The position numbers and the translations under genes were made by a program. This document shows, piece by piece, positions 26,926 through 35,082 of a stretch of DNA of 64,000 bases. Location of the stretch: positions 1,183,246-1,247,245 of the forward strand of contig NZ_QBFD01000046.1 of the NCBI RefSeq assembly GCF_003335585.1, in the 5' to 3' direction. Below the pieces are notes generated by a model that was not told the origin of the DNA, did no database searches, and saw nothing but the letters and a program-made list of their open reading frames with translations. Position 1 is the stretch's first letter; each line of letters begins with the position of its first letter. The DNA is from Sulfitobacter sp. DFL-14. Lineage in GTDB: Bacteria; Pseudomonadota; Alphaproteobacteria; Rhodobacterales; Rhodobacteraceae.

Positions 26926-28326
26926 ATGCCTGAAGGGGCGCAGGCCAAGTTCCTGACCGGCAACCTGTTTGTGCATGTTGCGGTCATGGCCTTGACCTCC
27001 TCCATCGGTCTGATGGCCGTCTTCCTGGTCGACTTTGTCGATATGATCTTCATCTCGATGCTGGGGCGGTCGGAACTGGCGGCGGCGGTGGGCTATGCCG
27101 GCGCGATCCTGTTCTTTACCGCCTCATTCGGCATCGGCATGGGCATCGCCGCGGGCGCGCTGGTGGCCCGGGCGCTGGGCGCGAATGATCCCGTTCTGGC
27201 GCGCGAACGCTCGACCCATGCGCTGCTCTATGGACTGATGTTCGGCATTGTCTTTTCCATCGTGGTCTGGTCGGCGCTGCCCTGGCTGGTCAACATGCTG
27301 GGCGCGCGCGGAGAGACCGCCGGGCAGGCGATACATTTCCTGCAGATCGTCGTGCCCTCGGTGCCCTTCCTGATGGTCGGCATGATGGGGTCCGCCATCC
27401 TGCGCGCCCATGGCGATGCGCGGCGGGCGATGATGGCCACGATTGTCGGCGGTATCGTCAACGCGGTGCTGGACCCGATCCTGATCTTCGGGCTCGACCT
27501 TGAACTGACCGGGGCCGCCATCGCCTCCTTTGTTGCGCGGGTGGCGATTTCAGGCATGGCGATCTGGCCCCTGATCAAGGTCTATGACGCGCTGGTGCGG
27601 CCCCACTTCAAGGGCATGCTGCGCGACCTTTCCCCGGTGGTCGCCATCGCCTTTCCGACCATCCTCGCGCAGGTCGCAACCCCGGTGGGGCAGGCCTATA
27701 TCACCCGCGTCATGGCCGAATACGGCGAGGATGCGGTGGCGGGCATGGCCGTGGTGGCGCGGCTGATGCCGGTTGCCTTTGCCGTGGTCTTTGCCCTTTC
27801 GGGGGCGGTGGGGCCGATCATCGGCCAGAACTATGGCGCGGGCAACATGGCGCGGGTCCGGCGCGGCTTCACCGCGGCGGTCATTTTTGTCGCATTGGTG
27901 ATCGTGAGCGTGTCTGCGGTGCTGTTTGCGCTGCGCGCGCCGATTGCCGATCTCTTCAACGCCACCGGCGTCGCCCGCGACCTGATCTATCTGTTCTGCG
28001 GACCGCTCTCGCTCGCCTTTTTCTTTCCCGGCGTGCTTTTCGTGGCAAATGCCGTGTTCAACAACCTCGGCCAGCCGTTCCTCTCCACGGTGACCAACTG
28101 GGGCCGCAACGCGGTGGCGCTGATTCCGCTGGTCTGGATCTGCGCGGCTATCGGGGACGCCCCCGGTGTGCTGGTGGGCCAGTCGCTGGCCGGTGTCGTC
28201 TTTGGCGTTGTGGCCTGGGTCATGGCGCTGCGCTGCATCGCGCGTGGCGGCAAGCCAGAGGGGCGCGGCAAGGAGATTTTCGGGCGGGAGGGCCGCCTGA
28301 TGACCCTATTCCACGCGCGCCGATAA
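26926..28326 (+). CDS. MATE family efflux transporter
   Basis: The protein has 466 residues with 12 predicted membrane segments in two related halves. MATE features include VDFVDMIFISMLGRSELAAAVGYA early on, and GPIIGQNYGAGNMARVRRGF in the second half (the conserved GQNxGAG motif). It exports cationic drugs or metabolites using Na+ or H+. It lies 51 bases downstream of gltX. The C-terminal 21 bases overlap the convergent gamma-glutamylcyclotransferase gene. Confidence 0.92.
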   Translation: MPEGAQAKFLTGNLFVHVAVMALTSSIGLMAVFLVDFVDMIFISMLGRSELAAAVGYAGAILFFTASFGIGMGIAAGALVARALGANDPVLARERSTHALLYGLMFGIVFSIVVWSALPWLVNMLGARGETAGQAIHFLQIVVPSVPFLMVGMMGSAILRAHGDARRAMMATIVGGIVNAVLDPILIFGLDLELTGAAIASFVARVAISGMAIWPLIKVYDALVRPHFKGMLRDLSPVVAIAFPTILAQVATPVGQAYITRVMAEYGEDAVAGMAVVARLMPVAFAVVFALSGAVGPIIGQNYGAGNMARVRRGFTAAVIFVALVIVSVSAVLFALRAPIADLFNATGVARDLIYLFCGPLSLAFFFPGVLFVANAVFNNLGQPFLSTVTNWGRNAVALIPLVWICAAIGDAPGVLVGQSLAGVVFGVVAWVMALRCIARGGKPEGRGKEIFGREGRLMTLFHARR

Positions 28327-28860
28327 CCGCCCGAGGTGATCGTCCACCAGCGCTGTTTCCGCTGCCGACAACACTTTGTGCCGGGGATAACGCGGTGCGG
28401 CACGGTCGTTCAGCACCGGCGTGTCCCAGCCATCGGTGGTGTCAAAGAACGCGGCGACCCCCGCCTCGCCGAATTCATGCAGGAAACCCTGCACCACCAC
28501 GTCGAGATAGCTCAGCAGGATGGCATGGTCGCCCGGCACCCCGGTGTCGGCGGGCGGCACCGCATAATGGGCGATGTCCGGTGCGGGGCTGATCGGGTGG
28601 ATCACCGCACCGCCCGATGACAGCCGCGCGTAACCTGCTTCGCGGGTATCCAGCGCGGCCCAGTCGGCCCCCGGCACGGCGGCAATCAACCCGTCGATGG
28701 TGGTGCCGGGGTCCTCGATCACGCTGAGAAACACAAGATCGCGCACCGCGGTGCGCACCCAGGCCCGCCGCCAGCCGCGCAACCGGGCGGGATGGGCGTC
28801 GGGGTAATTGTGGGTCTGGCGGTTCACAAGGCTGCCATAGCCGAAAAAATAGGGGGTCAT
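28306..28860 (-). CDS. Gamma-glutamylcyclotransferase-like protein
   Basis: The protein has 184 residues. FFGYGSLVN at the N-terminus is the substrate-phosphate/carboxylate loop of the GGCT fold, and GYARLSSGG with the acidic residue after it fits the family. It may cyclise gamma-glutamyl peptides to 5-oxoproline, or act as an AIG2-like protein. The gene is divergent from the gcv operon, 110 bases before the glycine riboswitch, and its tail overlaps the MATE gene by 21 bases. Confidence 0.8.
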   Translation of the reverse strand: MTPYFFGYGSLVNRQTHNYPDAHPARLRGWRRAWVRTAVRDLVFLSVIEDPGTTIDGLIAAVPGADWAALDTREAGYARLSSGGAVIHPISPAPDIAHYAVPPADTGVPGDHAILLSYLDVVVQGFLHEFGEAGVAAFFDTTDGWDTPVLNDRAAPRYPRHKVLSAAETALVDDHLGRLSARVE

Positions 28861-28924
28861 GCTGTCCGGGGTCCGTCAATTGTGCGGGCAACAGATCATT
28901 GATGTCAGGGGCGTACAACCCCGC

Positions 28925-28953
28925 TTGACGCCCCATGTGCCCCCGGCATACCA
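28925..28953 (+). promoter_or_regulatory. Putative promoter of the gcv riboswitch transcript
   Basis: TTGACG at 28925-28930 could be a -35 element, with a weak CATACC/ATACCA -10 about 16-17 bases later. Transcription would start near 28960, just before the first aptamer. The -10 match is poor. Confidence 0.35.
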
Positions 28954-28959
28954 AAGGAC

Positions 28960-29149
28960 ATCCGCCACGGGAGAATCGGACCATCCGATGCCGAAGGAGC
29001 AACCGCCCCGGAAACTCTCAGGCTCAGGGACCGTGCCGGATATCGACACTCTGGAGAGTGGTGCGACACGCACCCGCCGAAGGGATAACGATCTCAGGCG
29101 AAAGGACAGAGGGGGCATCTTGGACCGCGATCTGCGGGGGAAAGATGCC
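28960..29149 (+). ncRNA. Glycine riboswitch, tandem aptamers, with expression platform
   Basis: Two consecutive glycine aptamers are visible. Aptamer 1 (about 28966-29040) has GGGAGA, GCCGAAGGAGCAA, GGAAACTCTCAGGC and AGGGACCG. Aptamer 2 (about 29045-29116) has GGAGAG, GCCGAAGGG, ATCTCAGGCGAAAGGACAGAG. An 8-bp hairpin (29114-29121 pairing with 29142-29149) starts at the 3' edge of aptamer 2, the likely switching element. Glycine binding normally turns on downstream gcv genes, and gcvT begins 46 bases later. Confidence 0.93.
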
Positions 29150-29195
29150 GGATTGATCCCTGGGGACAGCGGCAGGAATATGGGACGCTGCGCCG

Positions 29196-30320
29196 ATGGA
29201 TGATCTGAAACATACTGCCCTTTTTGACCTGCATGTGGAACTGGGTGCCCGGATGGTGCCCTTTGCGGGCTATGCCATGCCGGTGCAATACCCCTTGGGC
29301 GTGATGAAGGAACACCAGCATACCCGCGATGCGGCAGGGCTTTTCGATGTCAGCCACATGGGGCAGGTGATCCTCTCGGGACCGTCCTGGGACGTGGTCG
29401 CCCGCGCCTTTGAGACTCTGGTGCCGATGGATGTGCTGGGCCTGGAGGACGGGCGGCAGCGATACGGGTTTTTCACCAATGACGCTGGCGGGATCGAGGA
29501 TGACCTGATGTTCGCCCGGCGCGGCGAGGATTTGTTCGTGGTGGTCAATGCCGCCTGCAAGGAGGCCGACATCGCCCGGATGAAAGCGGCCCTTGAACCC
29601 GAAGTGACCGTGACCCCGCTGACCGACCGCGCGCTGATCGCGCTTCAGGGGCCGGCGGCGGCAGCGGTGATCGCCGCGCTGGACAGCCGCGCCGATGATA
29701 TGGGGTTCATGGATCTGCGCGATCTGGAACTCGATCGCGTGCCGGTCTGGGCCTCGCGCTCGGGCTACACGGGCGAGGACGGGTTCGAGATTTCCGTGCC
29801 GGAAGCCCGGGCAGAGGGCCTGACCCGCACCCTGCTGGCGCAGGACGGGGTCGAGGCCATCGGCCTCGGCGCACGGGATTCGCTGCGGCTGGAGGCGGGG
29901 CTGTGCCTTTACGGACATGACATCGACACGGGCACCACCCCGGTTGAGGGCGCGCTGAACTGGGCGATCCAGAAGGTGCGCCGCGCCGGGGGCGACCGCG
30001 CGGGTGGTTTCCCGGGTGCGGCCATCGTGCTGGACCAGATCACCGAAGGGGCCGCGCGCAAGAGGGTCGGCCTGCTGCCCGAAGGCCGCGCACCGATGCG
30101 CGAAGGCACCGAGGTTTTCGACGCCGCCGAGGGCGGCACCCGTGTCGGGCAGGTGACATCGGGCGGCTTTGGCCCCACCGTTGGGACACCCGTGGCAATG
30201 GGCTATGTAGATGCGGGGTCTGCCGGGATCGGCACATCCCTCTGGGGAGAGGTCAGAGGCAAGAGACTGCCCCTCACCGTGGCGAAGCTGCCCTTCGTGG
30301 CGGCGAATTTCAAACGATGA
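29196..30320 (+). CDS. gcvT: Glycine cleavage system T protein (aminomethyltransferase)
   Basis: The protein has 374 residues. It begins KHTALFDLHVELGARMVPFAGYAMPVQY and has HQHTRDAAGLFDVSHMGQV with the folate-binding region, then GYTGEDGFEISV. It transfers the aminomethyl carbon from lipoyl-GcvH to tetrahydrofolate, releasing ammonia. First gene of the riboswitch-controlled gcvTHP operon, 19 bases before gcvH. Confidence 0.95.
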   Translation: MDDLKHTALFDLHVELGARMVPFAGYAMPVQYPLGVMKEHQHTRDAAGLFDVSHMGQVILSGPSWDVVARAFETLVPMDVLGLEDGRQRYGFFTNDAGGIEDDLMFARRGEDLFVVVNAACKEADIARMKAALEPEVTVTPLTDRALIALQGPAAAAVIAALDSRADDMGFMDLRDLELDRVPVWASRSGYTGEDGFEISVPEARAEGLTRTLLAQDGVEAIGLGARDSLRLEAGLCLYGHDIDTGTTPVEGALNWAIQKVRRAGGDRAGGFPGAAIVLDQITEGAARKRVGLLPEGRAPMREGTEVFDAAEGGTRVGQVTSGGFGPTVGTPVAMGYVDAGSAGIGTSLWGEVRGKRLPLTVAKLPFVAANFKR

Positions 30321-30339
30321 AGTCAACAGGGAAGAAGAC

Positions 30340-30699
30340 ATGAAATTTACCGAAGAACATGAATGGCTGCGCGAGGAAGACGGCGAAATGGTGGTCGGCA
30401 TCACCATCCATGCGGCCGAGCAACTGGGCGATGTGGTCTTTGTCGAACTGCCCGAGGAAGGCACCGTGGTCAGCAAGGACGACGAGGTTGTCGTGATCGA
30501 AAGCGTCAAGGCGGCCTCCGACATCCTGGCGCCTGTGGATGGCGAGATCACGGAAGTGAACAGCGCCCTGGCAGAGAATCCCAGCCTGGTGAACGAGGAC
30601 CCGCAGGGCGATGCCTGGTTCTTCAAGATGAAGATCAGCGACCCGTCGCAGCTGGACGAATTCATGGACGAAGCCGGATACCAGAAATTCATCGGCTGA
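30340..30699 (+). CDS. gcvH: Glycine cleavage system H protein
   Basis: The protein has 119 residues. The lipoylation site is in VVIESVKAASDIL (Lys57 region), the standard ESVKA motif. It shuttles the aminomethyl group between the P, T and L proteins on its lipoyl arm. ATG 30340 follows GGGAAGAAG; the longer in-frame reading that starts within gcvT is not needed. Followed by a hairpin and then gcvP. Confidence 0.96.
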   Translation: MKFTEEHEWLREEDGEMVVGITIHAAEQLGDVVFVELPEEGTVVSKDDEVVVIESVKAASDILAPVDGEITEVNSALAENPSLVNEDPQGDAWFFKMKISDPSQLDEFMDEAGYQKFIG

Positions 30700-30709
30700 T
30701 CCGGCCGCA

Positions 30710-30748
30710 CCCGCCGGAGCCTCCGGCGGGGATATATGAAAGCCAAAA
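30710..30748 (+). repeat. GC hairpin followed by ATATATG..GCCAAAAAGA motif (copy 1)
   Basis: A 9-bp stem (30710-30718 with 30722-30730, loop GCC) is followed by GATATATGAAAGCCAAAAAG and AATGAG. A closely similar hairpin plus ATATTTG..GCCAAAAAGA tract occurs at 45966-46020. Both lie between co-transcribed genes shortly before a start codon. This style of element is common between roseobacter genes (from memory). Confidence 0.55.
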
Positions 30749-30765
30749 AGAATGAGGGTGTCGCG

Positions 30766-33612
30766 ATGAGCTTCAAGCCGACCGATTATCTGCCGTATGA
30801 TTTTGCCAACCGCCGCCACATCGGCCCGTCACCGGCTGAAATGTCGGACATGCTGAAGGTCGTGGGCGCGAAATCGCTTGGCGACCTGATGGATGACACC
30901 CTGCCAAAGGGCATCCGCATGAAAGGGTCGCTGGACTTTGGCAGGGCAAAGTCGGAACGCGAGGTGCTGGAGCACATGCGCGTGGTGGCGGGCAAGAACA
31001 AGGTCCTGACCAGCCTGATCGGCCAGGGCTATCACGGCACCGTCACACCCCCCGCGATCCAGCGCAACATCCTGGAAAACCCGGCCTGGTACACCGCCTA
31101 TACGCCCTATCAGCCGGAAATCAGCCAGGGACGGCTTGAGGCGCTGCTGAACTTCCAGACCATGATCAGCGATCTGACCGGTCTGGAGGTTGCCAATGCC
31201 TCCCTGCTGGACGAGGCGACCGCCTGCGCCGAGGCGATGACCATGGCGCAGCGCGTGTCCAGGTCGAAGGCGGTGAAGTTCTTTGTCGATCGCGACTGCC
31301 ATCCCCAGAACATCGCGGTGATGAAAACCCGCGCCGCCCCCCTGGGGATCGAGGTTGTCGTCGGCGACCCGGCCAGGATGGAGGCATCGGAGGTGTTCGG
31401 CGCGATCTTCCAGTATCCGGGCACCTATGGCCATGTGCGCGACTTTACCGACAGCATCGCGGCCCTGCATGAACACAAGGGCATCGGCATCATCTCGGCC
31501 GATCCTTTGTCGCTGACCCTGCTCAAGGAGCCGGGCGCGATGGGGGCCGATATCGCCGTGGGCTCCACCCAGCGGTTCGGGGTGCCCGAAGGCTACGGCG
31601 GCCCGCATGCCGCCTATATGTCCTGCAAGGACGCCTACAAACGCGCCATGCCGGGGCGGATCGTGGGCGTGTCCATCGACGCCCACGGCAACCGCGCCTA
31701 CCGCCTGTCCCTGCAGACCCGCGAACAGCATATCCGCCGCGAAAAGGCGACCAGCAACGTCTGTACCGCCCAGGCCCTGCTGGCGGTCATGGCGTCGATG
31801 TACGCGGTGTTCCACGGCCCCGAGGGGCTGAAGGCCATCGCGCAGCGCATCCACCGCAAGACGGTGCGTCTGGCCCGCGGGCTGGAAGAGGCAGGCTTCA
31901 AGGTGGACCCGCAGGCCTTTTTCGACACGATCACTGTCGATGTGGGGCCGTTGCAGGCAGCCGTGATGAAATCGGCTGTGGACGAAGGGGTCAACCTGCG
32001 CAAGGTAGGCGAATTCCGCGTCGGCATTTCACTGGACGAGCGCACGCAGCCAAAGATCATCGAAGCGGTCTGGCGTGCCTTTGGCATCGTCAAGGAGGAC
32101 AATGATTTCGCCCCCGAATACCGCGTGCCGGAAGAGATGCTGCGCAGCTCCGCATACCTGACCCATCCGATTTTCCACATGAACCGGGCAGAGACCGAGA
32201 TGATGCGCTACATGCGGCGTCTGGCGGATCGTGATCTGGCGCTGGACCGCGCGATGATCCCGCTGGGGTCCTGCACGATGAAGCTGAATTCGGCGGCGGA
32301 GATGATGCCGGTCAGCTGGCGGGAATTCTCGCTGATCCACCCCTATGCCCCCGCGGACCAGGCGCTGGGATACAAGGAGATGATCGACGATCTGTCCGCC
32401 AAACTCTGCGATATCACCGGCTATGACGCGATCTCGATGCAGCCCAATTCGGGCGCGCAGGGTGAATATGCGGGGCTGCTGACCATTGCCGCCTATCACC
32501 GGGCCGAAGGTCAGGGGCACCGCAACATCTGCCTGATCCCGGTCAGCGCCCATGGCACCAACCCGGCCTCCGCACAGATGGTGGGCTGGAAGGTGGTTGT
32601 GGTGAAATCGGCGGCCAATGGTGACATTGATCTGGACGATTTCCGCGCCAAGGCCGAGGCGGCGGGCGACAACCTTGCCGCCTGCATGATCACCTATCCC
32701 TCGACCCATGGCGTGTTCGAGGAAACCGTGACCGAGGTGACGAAGATCACCCATGAATACGGCGGTCAGGTCTATATCGACGGGGCAAACATGAACGCCA
32801 TGGTGGGGCTGTCGCGCCCCGGTGATCTGGGCGGCGATGTGAGCCACCTGAACCTGCATAAGACCTTTTGCATCCCGCATGGCGGCGGTGGCCCCGGCAT
32901 GGGACCCATCGGCGTCAAAGCGCATCTGACGCCGCATCTGCCCGGACATCCCAACGCCGGCGGGGCGGCGGTATCGGCCGCACCCTACGGCTCGCCCTCG
33001 CTGCTGCCGATTTCATGGTCCTACTGCCTGATGATGGGTGGCGAGGGGCTGACACAGGCCACCCGCGTCGCGATCCTGAACGCCAATTACATCGCCAGGC
33101 GGCTGGAGGGCGCGTTTGACGTGCTTTACAAGGGGCCGACGGGCCGGGTGGCGCATGAATGCATCATCGACGTCCGCCCCTATGACGAAAGCGCGGGCGT
33201 CACGGTGGATGACATCGCCAAGCGCCTGATCGACTGCGGATTCCACGCGCCGACCATGTCCTGGCCGGTGGCGGGGACGCTGATGATCGAACCAACCGAA
33301 TCCGAGACCAAGGCCGAGCTCGACCGGTTCTGCGATGCGATGCTTGCGATCCGCGACGAGATTGCCGCGATCGAGGCGGGCGATATGCCGCGCGAGAACA
33401 ATCCGCTGAAAAACGCGCCGCATACGGTGGAGGATCTGGTGGTTGAATGGGGTGACCGGCCCTACACCCGCGAACAGGGGTGTTTCCCGCCGGGGGCCTT
33501 TCGGGTGGACAAATACTGGCCGCCGGTGAACCGGGTGGACAACGTCCATGGTGACCGGAACCTGATCTGCACCTGCCCGCCGCTGGAAGACTACGCCGAG
33601 GCGGCGGAATAG
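30766..33612 (+). CDS. gcvP: Glycine dehydrogenase (decarboxylating), P protein
   Basis: The protein has 948 residues, the usual fused GcvP length. The N-terminal half starts YDFANRRHIGPSPAEM; the PLP lysine is in HLNLHKTFCIPHGGGGPGMGPIG in the second half, with GSCTMKLNSAAEM and PNSGAQGEYAGL before it. It decarboxylates glycine and loads the aminomethyl group on GcvH. ATG 30766 fits the family start; an in-frame ATG at 30736 lies in the repeat motif. Ends at a strong terminator. Confidence 0.97.
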   Translation: MSFKPTDYLPYDFANRRHIGPSPAEMSDMLKVVGAKSLGDLMDDTLPKGIRMKGSLDFGRAKSEREVLEHMRVVAGKNKVLTSLIGQGYHGTVTPPAIQRNILENPAWYTAYTPYQPEISQGRLEALLNFQTMISDLTGLEVANASLLDEATACAEAMTMAQRVSRSKAVKFFVDRDCHPQNIAVMKTRAAPLGIEVVVGDPARMEASEVFGAIFQYPGTYGHVRDFTDSIAALHEHKGIGIISADPLSLTLLKEPGAMGADIAVGSTQRFGVPEGYGGPHAAYMSCKDAYKRAMPGRIVGVSIDAHGNRAYRLSLQTREQHIRREKATSNVCTAQALLAVMASMYAVFHGPEGLKAIAQRIHRKTVRLARGLEEAGFKVDPQAFFDTITVDVGPLQAAVMKSAVDEGVNLRKVGEFRVGISLDERTQPKIIEAVWRAFGIVKEDNDFAPEYRVPEEMLRSSAYLTHPIFHMNRAETEMMRYMRRLADRDLALDRAMIPLGSCTMKLNSAAEMMPVSWREFSLIHPYAPADQALGYKEMIDDLSAKLCDITGYDAISMQPNSGAQGEYAGLLTIAAYHRAEGQGHRNICLIPVSAHGTNPASAQMVGWKVVVVKSAANGDIDLDDFRAKAEAAGDNLAACMITYPSTHGVFEETVTEVTKITHEYGGQVYIDGANMNAMVGLSRPGDLGGDVSHLNLHKTFCIPHGGGGPGMGPIGVKAHLTPHLPGHPNAGGAAVSAAPYGSPSLLPISWSYCLMMGGEGLTQATRVAILNANYIARRLEGAFDVLYKGPTGRVAHECIIDVRPYDESAGVTVDDIAKRLIDCGFHAPTMSWPVAGTLMIEPTESETKAELDRFCDAMLAIRDEIAAIEAGDMPRENNPLKNAPHTVEDLVVEWGDRPYTREQGCFPPGAFRVDKYWPPVNRVDNVHGDRNLICTCPPLEDYAEAAE

Positions 33613-33624
33613 AGCCAGATCGGT

Positions 33625-33659
33625 AAACGGCCACTGGAACAAGTGGCCGTTTTTCTTTT
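33625..33659 (+). terminator. Rho-independent terminator after gcvP
   Basis: An 11-bp perfect stem (33625-33635 pairing with 33642-33652, 6-base loop) is followed by TTTTCTTTT. It closes the gcvTHP operon 12 bases after the stop. Confidence 0.92.
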
Positions 33660-33665
33660 GGTAAA

Positions 33666-33763
33666 GCGTCCGACCTTTACCCTGAAGCATCCAGCGACAT
33701 GAATGTCCCGAGAGCGCCGCAGGCGCGGCAGGGTATTCATGTCTCGGGTTTAAGGTCGGGCGC
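33666..33763. repeat. Nested imperfect palindrome after the gcv operon
   Basis: Outer arms 33666-33677 and 33752-33763 match with one mismatch (GCGTCCGACCTT against AAGGTCGGGCGC). Inner arms GACATGAAT (33696-33704) and ATTCATGTC (33735-33743) match perfectly. The unit is about 98 bases, lies between convergent genes, and lacks a terminal T-run. It may be a small mobile-repeat remnant or a structured RNA. Confidence 0.45.
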
Positions 33764-33770
33764 TCTAAGG

Positions 33771-34037
33771 TCAGCCCATCAGCAGGACGGCGCCCAGGGG
33801 AATAACCACGTCACAGCTGCCGATGTCAGGTTGCGCTGTTTTTGTACGGTCGGTATACCACAGACGGCAAGAGCCGGCGGGCGGGTAATAGCCCTTTGGC
33901 ACGACGAGCTTGCTGCTGCTGAACGGGTCGTTACGCACGATCATCCTGGTCTGCTCGGCGTTGGCTTCAGTCAGGGGCAAGCTGATGGCAGTCAGCGCGG
34001 CGAGAGCGATGCAGGATTTACTAAATGATTTTAACAT
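33771..34037 (-). CDS. Small secreted protein of unknown function
   Basis: The protein has 88 residues with a signal peptide (MLKSFSKSCIALAALTAISL, cleavage near ANA). The mature part of about 61 residues has YYPPAGSCRLWYTDR and QPDIGSC, a PPxGxCRxWxxxRxxxxQPxxxxC layout seen in small exported or lipid-associated proteins of unknown function; the two Cys could form a disulphide. ATG at 34037 follows AAGGAGAC on the minus strand. The gene stands alone. Confidence 0.7.
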   Translation of the reverse strand: MLKSFSKSCIALAALTAISLPLTEANAEQTRMIVRNDPFSSSKLVVPKGYYPPAGSCRLWYTDRTKTAQPDIGSCDVVIPLGAVLLMG

Positions 34038-34135
34038 CTCAAGTCTCCTTGGAAAAGGCCAGGGACGTAAATGACCGTTGGCCAAGGACCTAACGCGCGG
34101 AGTAACGAAAAAGTTCCCGATCGTGACCGACCTTT

Positions 34136-35008
34136 TTATTGACCTGCGTCGTTCAGGAATTTGAAGACCCTGGCGAGGCGGTTCCAGGTTGCCTTGTCCG
34201 GCGCGGCCAGTATGTGCCCGCGGCGCAGGGTGGCGTCATAATCGCCGCCCGACAGCATCTGCACATAGCCCCCCGCCTGCTGGCAAATCAGCACGCCTGC
34301 GGCATGATCCCAGGGATTCAGGCTTTCGGTCAGCAGAAAGTCGAAGTGACCCTGCGCCAGCATCCGGTATTCATGCGCCGAACAGCGCAGGCAGTTGACC
34401 CAGCTGAAATTGCAAAGGGTCGCCGCCAGCTTCTCCCGCCGCGCGTGATCGAACAGATAGAGTGGGATATAGCCTGAAAGCCCCGCCAGTTCGCCGCCCC
34501 TGCTGGCCCGCAGATCATGCGTCACGCCGGAGGGATGCTGCATCTGCGCGGGGGATTGATCGTCCGCGATGGCCCAATCGTCCATCACCGGATCATAGAT
34601 CAGACCAAAGGCCGGTTTGCCGTATCGGGTGACCGCAAGGATGATGCCGAAAACCGACATGCCCCGCGCGAAATTCCAGGTGCCGTCCACCGGGTCGATG
34701 ATAAAGCACAGCGGCGCATCGGCGATCTTGTCCAGCAGGGCGGGATCGGCGGACACCGCTTCCTCGCCGATCACCAGCGCGCCGGGAAAGGCCATGTTGA
34801 GGGCGCGGGTGATCATCGCCTCTGCCGCCGTGTCCGCGATGGTCACCAGGTCGTCCGGCCGCGACTTCGTGGCGATGTCGGCGGCATTCAGCGCGCGGAA
34901 ACGTGGCATGATCTCGGCTTTCGCGGCGCGGCGCAGGATGTTGATCACATTGTTGCGCTGGGCAGGGCTCAGGGCGGGGGCGCGCTTGGCGGGCAGATTG
35001 TCAGGCAT
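34136..35008 (-). CDS. Inositol-monophosphatase family phosphatase
   Basis: The protein has 290 residues. Family motifs in order: VIGEEAVS (near residue 77), FIIDPVDGTWNFARG (near 102, the metal-binding DPxDG) and LNPWDHAAGVLICQQAGG (near 229, WDxAAG). It is a Mg2+/Li+-sensitive sugar or inositol phosphatase; histidinol phosphatase or CysQ-like activity is possible. ATG at 35008 is preceded by AAAGGAGCGAC on the minus strand. The TAA overlaps a short A/T tract near 34136. Confidence 0.88.
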   Translation of the reverse strand: MPDNLPAKRAPALSPAQRNNVINILRRAAKAEIMPRFRALNAADIATKSRPDDLVTIADTAAEAMITRALNMAFPGALVIGEEAVSADPALLDKIADAPLCFIIDPVDGTWNFARGMSVFGIILAVTRYGKPAFGLIYDPVMDDWAIADDQSPAQMQHPSGVTHDLRASRGGELAGLSGYIPLYLFDHARREKLAATLCNFSWVNCLRCSAHEYRMLAQGHFDFLLTESLNPWDHAAGVLICQQAGGYVQMLSGGDYDATLRRGHILAAPDKATWNRLARVFKFLNDAGQ

Positions 35009-35082
35009 TGTCGCTCCTTTGTATTCTGGGCCGACTTGCCCGATCCGCCGGGGGATGTGCAAGCCGGGTGGTGGTGCTTGCG

